Origin: Rotaria socialis
Lineage: Eukaryota > Rotifera > Eurotatoria > Philodinida > Philodinidae
Direction: 5' to 3'
DNA length: 64,000 nt
NCBI GenBank assembly: GCA_905331475.1
Contig: CAJNYU010000048.1
Span: 124,001-188,000, forward strand
The position numbers were made by a program, and so were the translations under genes. Below the pieces are notes generated by a model that was not told the DNA's origin, did no database searches, and saw only the letters and a program-made list of their open reading frames with translations. This document shows positions 9,112 through 28,700 of the stretch, in pieces; position 1 is the first letter of the stretch, and every line of letters begins with the position of its first letter.

Positions 9112-11573
9112 ATGGCTCGCTTATACGATGCGATTGAACCGGAAGTGATATCAATGAGTATGCTGCAGTATGCCATTGAATCATTACGTGCTGATGGAGA
9201 AAGTCTTGTTATTCCAAAAGATGATAAATTAAATTATAGTGAAGTTGTTGTACTTCGTTTGGATTTTCGAAGTAAATAATATATATATATATATATATAT
9301 TTCACCTTTAATAGACAAATATTCATTTGTTATTTTTTTACAGACATTCTCCGAATGGAAAATCTTTGGTTGTTCACTAATTTAACGAAATTACAAATGG
9401 ATAATAATATAATCGAGCGAATAGAAGGACTTGAAACGTTACATAAATTAACTTGGTTAGGTAAAATTGATATATACGTATAGCATCTTTCTTTTTTTAA
9501 ATAAATTAAACAATTTTGTTTTAGATCTTTCATTCAATAATATAACACGTATTGAAGGTCTCGATTCGTTAACTGAATTAACTGATTTATCATTATATAA
9601 TAATCGAATAGAAGTTCTTGAAAATATGGATTCTCTTAAGAAACTTAATGTTTTTTCTATTGGAAATAATCAAGTCGGCGATGAAAATAGCGTTAGTAAG
9701 AAAATATTCTTCATATAGCATAGTCCGAAGTTTTATTTCGAACAAAGAATTTTCAAAATATACAAAACCGAGTAGTTTCTTAGTAGATAATTGAAATTTT
9801 CCGATCAAATCCACAGAAATCTAATCTTTTTGTAAAGAGAATATTTACTTGTTACGTTTGATCATGGTTGTTATTTCGATATAAGATTTTAAGGAAAAAA
9901 CATTCTTTTGAGAATAGTAATACTTTAATTCTAAGTTCAATTATACGAACAATGTTCTTACATGAAATCCTAATTAAAACTTGGCCTTTCTGTAGATTCG
10001 TTATTTACGTCGATTTGATAATCTACGAACTCTCTGTCTTCGTGGCAATCCATTTGCATCTAAGCAAGATTATTATGTATATACAATCTCTCATTTACCA
10101 CAAGTTCATTTTCTTGATTACAAATTGATTGACGAAGCACCCGTAAGACAAACTTACTGGCACTATGAATGCATTGAAAAAAAACATATTTTAGAGAGAA
10201 GAAGCAACAAAAAAATATGAAATTCAATTACAACAGTTAATAACACTTGAAGAACAAGAACGAGAGAAAGAAAAAGCTGTCGAAGATCAATCTAAACAGC
10301 ATCGATTATATAAAGTAGAAAAACGTTTTAAGTTTTATCTATTTATTGAAGTTAATCTTTGCAGGATGCATTTGTTGAAAATATGGATCAAAATCAATTA
10401 TTCTCCGGCATGTTTAAAGATGACACGGAAGGTCAAAAATTAATTCTTGTGCCTGGCTCTGACGAACTAATGATTCAATTCGAACAAAAATTTAATACTA
10501 TAATAACTTCGATGTTTGAATTCGGTTTGAAAGTAAGAGTTTTCCTTTTTGAAGAAAATAACATAAAATTTCGTTTTTTTTTTCTAGGAAAAAGAATTGA
10601 GAGATCGAGAAATTGAAGATTTTTGGATATGTGTAACTGAAGCGAAAAATGAAAATACACGTCTAGCTGCAACAATTGTAGATGAATTTAAAATTTATAG
10701 ATCAACATTATTTGTGAGTCATCGTCTTTCGATCGCGCTTATGTACTAAATTTTAGTTTTAACTAGTCAATAGACTAACCATGATATAGAATCGCTCACT
10801 ATTAATCGAAAATAACTAACAAGTTGCACTATATTTTTTTTCGATTCAAAAGAATTTTACTAGAACATTTTCTTGTTTATCGTCTTAGGCAAAAGAAGAT
10901 CTTGAACAACAAGGCGTATCACCAGCGGTTGCAACTGAATATGATGAAGCGTTAACAACTCTTCGTAATAAACTAATGGCTTTAGAAATTACGCTTGTTG
11001 ATCAATTAGAAGTAATCTATTTACATATATATATATATATATGTATATTTATCTAATTTTGTTTAATCTCATCGATTCAGGATACTATTCAAACATTTGA
11101 AAGAAATTTAGGTGAAATGGTTTCGAATTTTACGGAGTCTATGCGTGCAAATTTTAGTCAAATACGTGAATTACAAGCCTATTTTAATGACTCAATTGTT
11201 AATTTATGTGTTGCCACTGTCGAACGTGTCATGAAAGGTGAATTAGAGGATGAATTTCCTGATGATACACGAGAGGTTTGCAGTTTAAATACTTGATCAA
11301 GATAAATACTCTAATTCTGCTGCTTTTTTTTTTAAATTTAAATAGCTTTTTGCCGATAAAGATACGATAATGAATGCGTGCCAAACATCCGATGAATTTC
11401 ATCGAACTAAAATCGATCAACGTGAAGATGAAATGTTTTCACGTATATCAAATTGGTTGACAACAATGATGGACAATATTCACGATGAAGAAGAATATAA
11501 ACGAAATCGCAAGCGCATTATTGAAATCAGTCGTCTCATTGATTATTTACGAGCTGACATTGAAGACATGTAA
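9112..11573 (+). CDS. DRC3: Dynein regulatory complex subunit 3
   Basis: DRC3 (LRRC48) is a leucine-rich-repeat and coiled-coil subunit of the nexin-dynein regulatory complex that links outer doublets in motile cilia. Ten exons join in frame: 9112-9271, 9344-9460, 9525-9691, 9996-10142, 10195-10314, 10365-10532, 10588-10713, 10889-11011, 11081-11275, 11346-11573. The product is 516 residues; human DRC3 is about 523. N-terminal LRRs are clear (LRLDFRNILRMENLW, DLSFNNITRIEGLDSL, LYNNRIEVLE, IRYLRRFDNLRTLCLRGNP), followed by a long charged helical region. The C-terminal block LFADKDTIMNACQTSDEFH and its following REDEMFSRISNW match the vertebrate protein. The exon-3 donor is best placed at GTTAGT (9692), because that keeps the ENS-IRYLRRF alignment. 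Ciliary function fits the wheel organs of rotifers. Confidence 0.95.
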
Positions 11574-11641
11574 CAGCAGCAACGCAGAATATAAATCATT
11601 TCCCCCTTTTTGTTCTGTTCATTTAATAAGTATTATAAATA

Positions 11642-11647
11642 AATAAA
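11642..11647 (+). terminator. Polyadenylation signal AATAAA after DRC3
   Basis: AATAAA lies about 70 bp after the DRC3 stop, inside a run of overlapping AAATAAATAAAA. Confidence 0.5.
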
Positions 11648-11802
11648 AAGAAAATGACGAAGAGAAAAGTGCTTCATACTTGACAAAGCCAATCTTTGGC
11701 CATTCTTTTCTCGTTTTCCATTCCCTTCCGTTATAATTAAAACAGTGCAGGCAGCATTACGTTGAAAAATATAAAGTCATTCAATAGAAAAAACAATCAT
11801 AG

Positions 11803-12595
11803 ATGAATTTAAATACAGGTTATTTTGCTGCATACTATTGCCGACGTAAACAAGCAAATGCATATTACCGTGTACCATTAAATACTCAACAACAGCCAAA
11901 ATCATCGTTTGTAAAATCTGAACGATCGTCGATTGAAGATTTAAGTTTTATTGACTCATTTCTACCAACCATACCTACGACTAAGGATAGTAATGATGGT
12001 CATCGACCATATCGTCGTAATGATTTTGCTAATAATCATTTATTTATTGCTAAAAATAAATTAGCACGAGTTTTTCTTGATCAACCAGCCATAAAAACTC
12101 AATCAAGCGATGATCTTACGCATTTATTTGACCGATACGAACAAAAACAAAAGAATCGTGACAAAAATAAATTTAAACAACAAGTAATGAGAATTTTCTG
12201 TAGATGAAAAAAGATAATATCTCGTTTTGTTTTAGGAAAGCCATGCAGATAATCGAAATGGACGCCTATCGGTTTTAAATCTTACTATGAAGCCTCCATT
12301 TCCATTGGTACAAACTGCTGATTCACATCCAACTGTATCACATCACCGAGGAGACACTACTCATGTTCGAACAAAAGCACCCGGATCATCAACTGCATGG
12401 ATTAATCCAGTTATTACAGAATATCTTCAAGCAAGATCCCGTCTTTTGATCAGACACGATCTTGAGCCAGATGAGATTATTAATGAATTACTAAGTAGAA
12501 AATCGCATGATACATTAAGTCCTTTGGATTCGTCACTATCCTACGTTAAATCAATCATAAACGTAGCAGCTAGTTCACGACAACGTCGATCTTGA
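11803..12595 (+). CDS. Hypothetical protein, two exons
   Basis: Two exons, 11803-12183 and 12236-12595, join in phase 0 across a 52-bp GT-AG intron and give 246 residues ending at TGA. The protein starts MNLNTGYFAAYYCRRKQA and is rich in polar and basic residues. It lacks a signal peptide or membrane segment. The C-terminal half contains SRLLIRHDLEPDEIINELL, a likely amphipathic helix. It starts about 230 bp after DRC3 on the same strand with its own polyadenylation signal (AATAAA at 12748). I do not recognise the family. The tight spacing with a ciliary gene is suggestive only. Confidence 0.75.
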
Positions 12596-12753
12596 TTTAT
12601 TTCTATCTAAAGAAATGATAGCTATAACATTTTTTCACGAATTCTAATTTGTAGGATGCGAAACAGTTTTCTGACAAATGATTGTGATTGAAAGAAAAGC
12701 TATCAATTATATATTTTTCGATATATTATGTTTATGACCAGTGGAGAAATAAA

Positions 12754-13941
12754 ATGTTTTTACTTTGTTTGCTCAAGGGTTATTTCACTCTCATAAGAGA
12801 TGAGATCATGACTAGCGTGTTTCGGTACCGACTCCATCAAATATATTAACATAATATTTTCAAAGTGAAGATCAATAAGAATAGACTGAATTAAGTTCTA
12901 CTTTGCAATTTAAACATGACCTGTTTGCTAGGCAAAGTCTATTCAGAGAGATTAATTTATTATTAATATTTTCATACATGATGAAGAACCCAGGAGGTTG
13001 CTTTGATAGAAAAACAAAATTCAATCAAGAAAACCTTGATTCTACTCGACAAGTTACTGTCTTTTCTTTTTTGACTACGTTAAATTTCAAAGTGATCTTA
13101 GCGTAACAAATAGTTTATAAAATCAAGAGCATTGCCTATAAATCCATGTTAAAAGAATAAAACTTTCGTAGAGCAGCGAAAAAAAGATTTTCTGGTTTTG
13201 CTACTATGAATATATATATATATATATATATTACAGAATGAGGAAGATACACGCATGCAATGTATTACCTGCAGCGAAGATTTTTGTTCCCTAATTTGAA
13301 TACTCAGTCCTCGAATGTTTTAATTATCAAATATATGCAATTGCATCAATTATGTAGAACAACTAGTTTTATTTTCTCTTGCTGGAAAAACCGCCTTACT
13401 GATTACTGTTCTTCGATCGAGAGTATCTTGATTTCTAATCAAAATGGCCTATAGAACTATCGCAACACAACACAGAATATTCCCAGAAACAAAACAAACC
13501 TATTAATCCGTTCTAATTTATCGGCATTTTTACCCCCACCAGATATTAGCGACCTCTTTACAAGCATAAAAAAATCATTTCGATCTTGTTCATTTTGTGT
13601 TTCATAAATTTTAAATTAATATTTGATTTTGTTTGTCGAATATTTATTTTATCTTGATTTATTTTAATTAAACAACATAAATACCTGCATGTATAGAGAA
13701 TAGATGACTCGTAATGGCCATGAGCATTGTATTTGTACAGCATGTTTTGTCTAAATAATTACTACTCTCATCTTATTAATGTTCTGTTTTTTGTTTATTA
13801 TCTATCAATACCTTTTTCGAATATATTTTAGTATAGTTCGTCGAATGAAAGCCTCAACCAAAATAATTTTTTATTGTTAGCGCATTCGTTGACGGAAAAA
13901 TAACCTACATACACATAGACATCTTTAATTCTTAACTTAAC
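12754..13941. other. Intergenic between hypothetical gene and Argonaute
   Basis: No supported gene. A TA microsatellite lies at 13210-13231. The last part (13780-13941) is the likely promoter and 5' UTR of the Argonaute gene. Confidence 0.5.
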
Positions 13942-19708
<5,767 letters not shown>

Positions 19709-21741
19709 TGGTAGAATTAATCCCAAATCCTAAAGCTGCTCATATCTTCATCTATTTACTTGTCATCGTTCTCTTTCTGCTAGATCAATTTTCTCTCTGT
19801 TTTATCTCAATAGATCAATTTAATGTATTCGTGTTCTTGTCGCCAAGTTTTTTTCCTTATCTCGTCAATCTTGATCTCCTTTTGTCTGTTTCGATGTATA
19901 TAAATTTTGAATTTAGCCTCCTCTTAGATGCGCGCAATCGGAGTGCAATAGAGGTGCTATTCGCTCTCCGTCATTCATTCTCCCTTCTCACCTCATCCAC
20001 TCTTAGCTGTAGTTTTATTCACAACAGTGCAATTAATAAACCTAAAAATAATTACGCACACATACACACAAATAGATTTTGCAGTTTTACATGCGCACTA
20101 CTCGTCTTATAACAGTTTATATAAATATAGTTATCGTTTGCAGTGAATAAGCCATCTCAAAAGTGTCACTCTGTTATTGTTATTGTTTTCTCGTTCAAAA
20201 AAAAAACACAAACAAAGTAGTGCTTTTCTCAAACAGTGTGTGCATTTGGAAACGAACTGCAATAACGAATGATGATGATGGGGAAAAAATACAAAACGAA
20301 ACTCGAACATGAATTGATTTCTCTTTAATGGAACATTTTCTTTCTGTTTTTTCTTCTTCTTTTTTTTGTCTATTTGTGTGTATACGTGCGCAGTTTTCTT
20401 CTCGGTTCTGATTCTTTTTACTCATGTGCTACACTATATAGTTAATGCATCGATCCGATTTCCGAATGATAAAAAAAAGGTACACATCTGTCAGCGTTCT
20501 TCTTTTCTTTAGTTTGAGCAGGAAAAAAATGTAACGACGCAAATCACGAAAAAATAAACATAAGTGTATGTTTGTTAACAGAGTCAATAGTCTCTGCGTT
20601 CTCTTTTATTCTTTGTGTGTCTCAAATGAATTTATGTGAATGTGCCTCCTTCTTTTTTTCCCATCATTTCCTTTGTTGTTCTGATAACAAAGCGTTTAAA
20701 TGATTTTCCTAATTGATTTATTAAAACATAGTGTACAAGAAAAACAAACAAATGCGACTCCTTTTTGTTGCCTCATGGCGATGCATCGGCATCGATGATG
20801 GCCTGATTCATTAAATGCTCATCAGATATGTTTGCTATTTTCTTCGGTTCATAGTAAAGAATAGTAGTTACAAGTTTCTTCTATATCCAGGGATTTTCCA
20901 TCGAACTAAAGAACGTGACAGCTGACAAAGGAACTTTTTATTGCACGTAATCGAACTTATTTTTCCTCTCTCTCTCTCTCTCTCGTACATGAAACCAAGG
21001 AGACTAACAATTGCTGGTTAAAAGTATGTTTGTATCTGTGCCAACAACCATGCTCGTGTAATGCACCACGCATTGTTTGGAATAAATTATGTTTATTCAA
21101 CGTGATTCATCAAATGACTACTTGTCCTAAATTTCGAAAATAGAATTGAAGTAAAAATTGTACGCTTTCAAGTTTTGCCATATTTCTCAGAAATATATAT
21201 TTGAGAATGCTAATAATTATTATTCTTAGCATTGTTATGTCATACTCTAGGAATATTGAGGTAGGATTATTTAATTAAAAATTTACCTAGTAGAAAAAAA
21301 GGAAGACAAGTACTCGTCACCTTTCTGGCCGAGCTACTTCAAACACTGATGCTCATAATCGAATTTCCTGATTAAATATTTGCTTTTGTCATGACAGCTA
21401 CATAATTCTTATTTGTGAATTCATCACATGTAATAATTCACTCTGATAGTATGTGGCATGGGATTCCCGACTATTAAACATGTCTTCTCAATGAATGTTC
21501 TCGGTAAGAGCAATCTGTTGGCTGGATAAATGAAAAAAATGGGTCTAGGTTAGTTGCTCGCTAGAACAGTTGCTCGCTAGGATACTTGCTTACAAAAATA
21601 TTTAGAAGTAAACATGTAAGTAAGACATGAAAATATTTATTAATAACAATAAGAATAATGATTAATAATGTACAAGAGAAAAGAGACTATATTGATAGCA
21701 AACGTCCGATATATTTCAATTGGCCCTTCATGTCTGTGTGT
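19709..21741. other. Argonaute 3' flank and intergenic DNA
   Basis: Likely a long 3' UTR followed by intergenic sequence; AATAAA occurs near 20034. A CT microsatellite lies at about 20970-20985. Near 21551-21582 the phrase GTTGCTCGCTAG occurs twice in tandem. No gene is supported. Confidence 0.4.
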
Positions 21742-22053
21742 GAGGGGTGCCCAAGGACTGAGGATTAGGAGTTCCTCATCAGTTCCGCTACAGCTCCTTG
21801 CATACGAAAGGTAAAAATATGGAATATTCACGATGATTTTTGTTCTTACACTTAATTTCACGTGAAAAATTGTGAGTATCAATGATTTCATGCAAAAATT
21901 ATTTTTAAAACAGCAATATCGCAACTTTCGTGAATGGTGGAACTGTGAGGGAACCTACAGTTGATTCCCATTTCCTCTAGGAATTATCACAGCGGCACTG
22001 ACAACTCCTATACACATTAGGAATTTCTATTTCACAATCCTTGGACACTGCTG
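21742..22053. mobile_element. Possible decayed hAT-like MITE
   Basis: The left end GAGGGGTGCCCAAGG and the reverse complement of the right end (CAGCAGTGTCCAAGG) match at most positions. The similarity continues inward through AGGAGTT and TCAGTKCCGCT blocks, giving an inverted-repeat element of about 312 bp. CAGGGGTGCCCAA-type ends are common in hAT elements. I could not find an intact 8-bp target duplication, so this is either old or only a chance foldback. Confidence 0.35.
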
Positions 22054-23253
22054 GCCCATACCCACACTCTATAGACTCTCAAGGGTGTATAGAGTATATT
22101 CTAGTTAACAAAAGACTTCGTCATAGAATTAGATATACTGCATTGCTTTTCTTCAAAGTAAGACAGTCAGTATATTGCGTTTTGTCTTTATCTGTGCCCT
22201 TAACTTTATCTATTACTTATTACTCGCATTAATATTTGTCTGTTTATATTCATATATCAATTTATGTACGTAATTCTATCAGCATCCGAATATTCATAGT
22301 CCAAGGTAATCATTTAATGGAGGAAAATCCTGCACACTACTCAATGATCGTTCGGCGTATTTTGTTTCTTCGAGTTTTCACATCTATAGGAATAATTGGT
22401 ATTTCTAGAGTCTGCGTCAAAAAACAAAATTCTAAAAGCAAAATTGACCCACTACTTCTTTTCTTTCGTTACTGTACAAGATGAGTAGCTAATCACCACG
22501 TGTATTATTCATAGAAGTATTATAGGTACTCGCGAACCAACACAAGAATTTTTCATCGAAGGAACATCAACGTTCTTAATCGACCTCCTTTTTTTCTTTT
22601 TTTTTTTTGGTTGTTCTTTTGATGTTTTTTTTTATTCCTTTCTCTCGTGTGTATGTTATGCCCAACTACGTCTTTCCATCGTTCGTCTTTCTCAGCGCAC
22701 TTCTATTTTTTCTTTTGCACCAGTACGTTTGATAATGTAAATCTACTAAAACTTGAATAATGTGAGTTCATAAATCAAAAATAATATGTATATAATTCTC
22801 CTCTATTGTTATTAAAATACCTAGAATTATTTATTTTTCAATGGAATTCGTCGTTTGTATTATGGGTAATTTACAAATGAATAATATTTGATTAGTTTAA
22901 ATAAAGTTAGAAACGAACTTTCGAAACCATAAGCTTTCAATTATGATTATTCAAATAGAAGTTGTTAATGATATAGGCCATACTAGTACTTGTATAGTAG
23001 CTTTCATTGCCCTTGATATGCTTTCTTATGCAACCGCATATTTGTTTTTTTCTTTTCTTTCCTTTACTGACAGTGTTCTCAAATTGTGTCGACTAAATAT
23101 GAGTCGCATCAAAATAAAGCGATTCATTCGACCGACATTATCATCTTCATTGTGAGACTGTGTTTGCTATTTGTTATAGATCATTTTAGTATATTTATAT
23201 TGACTGAAAGTATTTTCGTCGTCGCCTCAAATAAAATACCCGAGAATAAATTT
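22054..23253. other. Intergenic upstream of nuclear receptor
   Basis: T-rich DNA without a supported gene. The final 200-300 bp are the probable promoter and 5' UTR of the receptor; a further 5' exon cannot be excluded. Confidence 0.4.
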
Positions 23254-25744
23254 ATGAAAATGGTCGATGGCAACGATGAAATCATCGCGAATGAACAAAG
23301 GGATTCAGATCTATCTCAAAAATCATCGAAAGGCAAACGATCACGATTAACATTTCCATTTGGAGCTTGGTAAGAATTTTGTTTTTAATAGCCAAATAAA
23401 AATCAGGGCAAATATTTTGTTTCTCTAGTCGAGTATGTTCAGATTCTGCTACTGGTATTCATTATGGCATTGCAACTTGTGAAGGATGCAAGGTAATGAG
23501 ATATGCACGGTTAGTCGTTCGACTTATTTTTGTTTTGTTCTAACTTTAGGGATTTTTCAAACGAAGTATATTACGTAAAGAAAAATATCGCTGCTATTTT
23601 GATAATGCATGCCTTATCAACGTGGCCAATCGTAATCGATGTAAAGCTTGTCGTTTTCGACAGTGTACAAATCAAGGCATGTCTGTTGATGGTAAGACGA
23701 AAAGAATATTCAGAAATAGAATGAACGAGCAACATTAAATTTCATTTAAAAGGTGTGAAAATGGGTCGAATACCGAAACTAGTGAAAGAAAGAGCTTTAA
23801 AAGAATTGCAAGAACAAAAAACAAAAGGAACAACATCAAATGGTGAAATAAATGGAATGCAAGCAAACACATTATCATGTTCATCATCGGATCGCAGCAT
23901 TGACAATGACGATTCAAATACAATGGAAACAGGTATGAATATATTCGTGTTAATTTTGTTCTTCATTAAAATAATTTTATTCTATTAACTAGATTCTATT
24001 GAAGCGCAAGTGCCATCTGTTCCAATGCAAGATGATTCTTCGAATACATGTGCAAAGTTTGAAGTCGAAATAAATTCAAGTTCGAGTGGATCAATCGATG
24101 ATCATCAAATAGACGTTTTAAATAGTAGTTTTAATTCAACAGTTGAATCGCATCTGCCAGCATACAATAGCTTGCCAGATATGAAATCGAAAACATCAGC
24201 AAATGATCGAGAAGACGAAATTAAACAATTTACATATCGAACGAAATATCCAACATTTTTACCAAACGATTTTACAGTCGATGAAACAGATGGTTTATCT
24301 CAACTAGCAACGGGCCTATTAAATAATGAAGAATTACAATATGTAAAAGCGATAGCAAACAAATTAGGTCGAAATTCATTGAATTTAGACACTAGACTCA
24401 ACGATGAAGAAGCAAGATTTATTCGGTAATTTAACTTTGCACATATTACTTTTCTTTGAGTATAGAGAAGTTTGCTAATTGAAATCAAGTTTATTTTCGG
24501 CATAACTATTCAATAGAATATCTGCTTTTATCGTACTTCTAAAAATGTTTCCAATAGTGTGATATGATATTAGTAATGAGCGACAGATGTTCATGTCATC
24601 GGTTAGTGGCAAAACCATTTTCCACCCACGCAAACTATTCTTTTCCAGAATGAGGATGAAATTCTTGCTCGGCCACTGATTTCCCACTGAAATCTAAAAC
24701 TTTATTTGATTTTATACTTAGAAATTAAGAACAAAATTTGATTATTTAGATATCTTCGTTCTATGTCATACGATATTTTTCTTCGACGCTCGAGACGCCA
24801 AAAACAATTAGTATCTCGAATGAATCAAATGATTGAAAATAATATTCACGAATGTCCAGGCGATAGTGCAACCGTTGCAGAATATTTTCGAAGTATTGGA
24901 TGTATGTTATTGGAGCTGTTTATTTTTCGAATGAAATTTAAAATTTATGTTTTTATAGTGTGTTGCCAAGTATTTACTCGTGCGACAGTACTATACGTTC
25001 AAGAAGTAAATTAAATCAAATCTTATTTTTATTTCTTTCTACAAGTTCTTTTTATAATATATAGCTGCCTGGAATGAAAAATATGAGTGTAAAAAGCCTT
25101 GAGCGATTGCTAACTCGTCGAGTATTCGATTGGTTTATGGTAAATCGTTGTTTTAAAGAAAGAAGAAGAAAAGATTTTACCCTTTTGAATTTCATTATTT
25201 TAGCTTCGATATCATCAACTATATAATGACAATGGTCAATGTTATCTTCTTGCTCCGAACGGTTTTCAATTAGCTCGTTGTTGGATGCGTTATTTACACA
25301 CTGATGAATTTGGAAATGTTGTATTTGATTTCTGCCGACGCGTTCGTGAACTTAATTTGAGTGAAAAAGAATTTTCAGCGCTTTTAGTGTATTATGCTTG
25401 TTATGATGGTAAATTATTTTTCTATTTGATCTTTAATTGATGTTAATTTTTTGTTTTCCTATTTAGATTCAACTATGGAAGATCGAGAAATACCTCAAAT
25501 GCTAAGATCCTGTTATCATTATGCTCTCTATTCAGAATTATGCCAAAATCGAGGCGAAACCAAAGGGAAAATAATGCTCAGCAAAATTACTCAAGTACGT
25601 TTCGAAACAATCGTTTTTGTTATTTTATTGTATGGCTTGTATTTATAGGTCCTTGAACTTCTCATTCCAATCACCGAACAATATCACAAAGAAGTCGCCT
25701 CATGTATACTAGAAGGTACTGCTGAACTTTTGTTTTTCTTTTGA
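23254..25744 (+). CDS. Nuclear receptor with NR1-like DNA-binding domain
   Basis: A ligand-regulated or orphan transcription factor. Eleven exons join in frame to 545 residues: 23254-23369, 23429-23492, 23550-23691, 23753-23932, 23993-24425, 24750-24901, 24959-25005, 25065-25139, 25204-25408, 25467-25594, 25649-25744. The C4 double zinc finger runs from about residue 39: CRVCSDSATGIHYGIATC, then P-box CEGCKG, GFFKRSI, then NRNRCKACRFRQC and GMSVDGVKMGRIPK. The P-box and the GM(S)-D-V--GRIPK extension are as in NR1 receptors (E75/Rev-erb/PPAR-like). A serine-rich hinge of about 180 residues follows. The C-terminal ligand-binding region (CCQVFTRATVLYVQELPG, then the RVFDWFMLRYHQLY segment) is divergent and short, with no clear AF-2 helix before the stop. 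The final exon could alternatively splice at 25715 and stop at once after a new acceptor. Confidence 0.92.
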
Positions 25745-28700
25745 TTCTCAACTGATGAATTCCTCTTTCTAGTATGAAAGCTGCGTGATGATGTGTAAAT
25801 AGAAAATGTTTCTTTTAAAATTATGTTAAAATGAAGCCTTCAAATTTATATATGATCTCAAGATTGACGATAAGGCAAAAAGGTTTATTCTTTTGAATTT
25901 TTCTCCTTTTGGGTTGTTGTTTATTTTTTATAGTGTTGTCACTGTTACTTTATTTTGTTTATAGTATTTTTTTTTTGTTCGAATTGATGCAGCATACGAA
26001 ACTAGATATATGTTGCTGACTTTTCATGTTTATTTTGTTTAATAAGAAAAAAAAAAGCATTGAATCGAGTTTTTATTGTATTTCATCAGCAGCCATTTTA
26101 TTGAGACACTATTTAAGAGTTTTATATTTATTCTGAAAAGAAATCTTACTACTTATTATCGAGATAGAAATAGAAGCTTTTTTAGTATGAAAGGCTAATG
26201 TTGCTGTTAAAAAGAAAATAACAAAGATGAATAAAAACAAAACGATATCACGAAATTTGATCGACCTCATAAATATTAATAGTCACTTAAAATGCTTTTT
26301 AAAGGTACCAAACTCGTATGAGCTGATAGAACATTGAACAGAAATTCTTAACATTGCGAGTTGCTAACAAGTATCTTATCCAACATAATTATTTGATAAC
26401 TGAAGCAAACATCCTTTATTTCTTGCTTGAAGAGGAAGCAATTTATTTATTCCATATTTTTCTTCCCTGGAAGTCATAAAAACAAGTTATCCTAGAAGTT
26501 CTTTGGTTGCAATCTGTCGTTCCTCACAGTTGATGGATTTTATTTTCCTTTTGTCTTGCCAAGTTCTCTGGAAATCATTTTTAATCACGAGAGTTTTTTT
26601 CTTTAACGCAATGATGCGATGCGCAAAGAAACGACAAAGTTCTTCCGCTGTTAAGTGCATATATAACTCTTGATATGTCATCGTGACCCTAAACAATTTC
26701 ATGCGCGGTAATTATATCGTTCAGATATCTTCTCTTCGAGCATCTAAAAATGAATACTAATTAACACACAAGTAAAGTAATGCTTGCCATGACAAATATT
26801 CTCTATGTTGGAGTGAACTGTATATGTTCTTTTTACATTAGCGTCTAACCATTTATATTAAATCACATATTCGAAATATATATATATATAAAAGAACATT
26901 GGCTTATTCACATTCCTATTGATTGACATAGGGCGACAGTTGTTTCTATTCAACAAAAAAGAATAACATCGTCATGATTTTTTCTCCTACATATTTTTTT
27001 TAAACAGATGTTTGCTATTGCGCCCTAATTTGATCGAGTTAGAAAAAAAGATTCTTTCAAAAAACGAAAAAAGAAATGTAAGACATAATTTTAATATTGG
27101 CACAATCATCTAGTTACCGATAACAATACTTTGCAAAATTTCGTATATGAATCTATTCTTGATGTTCTTTCGATATTAAAATGCAATAATATAATCTATT
27201 TCATGAACTACTGAGGAGTTAATTGAGTCTATATTTCCGAGATAGATTACTTCAACTTCAAAAACAGCATGTTGATCAATTAACTATTGTCACTGCTTTT
27301 AATTATTTTCTTATGAGCAATCTGTTGTGTCTTATTAGAAGTTCATGCAACATATCGTAATGTTATGAAATGAATAATGTAAAACCGTGGATGTTAAAAA
27401 TAAAACGAAGGAATATTCATATTGAAAATCTACTTTGAACTATGTAAATTTCATTTTTTTGTTGAATAAATCTAAGGATTCAGAATGTTCCAAAGAGCAA
27501 ACTAAACCAAAATTGATAGAATAGGCGTATTTCACAATCAAACATAAATCAAAAAAATTTAATTAATTTACTATTTATTCTCAGCTGCTACACAATTAGG
27601 TTAAGAATTAATTATTCGAACAAGAATCTAACATTTCATGCCGATGTAAGTTTTGTTTAAAAATTAGATTGAATATATCTATTTTTGGATATTAAACAAA
27701 AGGAACCGGTAATAGGATATTAAATACCTCCTATAACACGCAAAGAAACATTTCTATAACGTCAATTATTACTCAGCGTTAATGTGAGAATTAAAAATTG
27801 CACTGATAGCAGCGTCAGCTTGTGCAAAAATCATGTGGGATCGTATAGGGTGGAGAAAACATCTTTTGTCGTTGAGCGAGACTGCTCGTAGAAAATGTAA
27901 TTATTTTGAGGCTGTTACATATTTTCTAATTTTTTCTAGTTCAATCCTAACATTGAATTGTTCTTGTACATTCGTTTCATAGGAAATAACGATAAAAAAC
28001 GCTTGATCTTTCATCAAGTAGAGCTATTGGAAGATTAAATTTTTCATTAAAGCATTATCTGTTCGGTCACGATATATTTTCCTTTCTTTTTATCAATGAT
28101 GATAAGAAGTCAAGCAAACATGTTACTATCTTGCATGCAATTCATGATATTTTGCATGTATAGAGCTAAGCCTATTACACTTAATAGATATAATTTTTTT
28201 AATAATTTTTCTTTCATTTTTAGCACAATCTATGTAGCTAAATCATGCCTTTTTCTGATGCTAATTTGATAAGCAGTTTATTTTTGGGTATTGCTCATCG
28301 AGCATGGAAAAATGTGTAATTAAAATTTCGCTTTCGAGAAGCATAGAACTTGCTAAAAAGAAATCATCTATTTTTTAATGTGAAAAAAGACCATTTTATT
28401 GGGGAAAAAACAACGTGTTAAAGAAACGTTTCTAAATATAGTAACAAGAAACGACAGATGCGATGGTATCATTAGCAGAATGTATTGTTCCATTGCTTTT
28501 TTCTTTTATCAATATATTGCTGCAAAGTAGGCAATATATCGGATACAGTCGGCCGCAGAACGATAAAAAAAATACTCACTCACAAGTTCGATAGATGTAT
28601 TTCTCTTTTTAAAATTTTGAATCAGCAGACGTATTGCTTCTCACTCTTCAGTTGCCATGGCCATTTTCGTTTCTCAACGCACACTGTTCATGCTTCAAGA

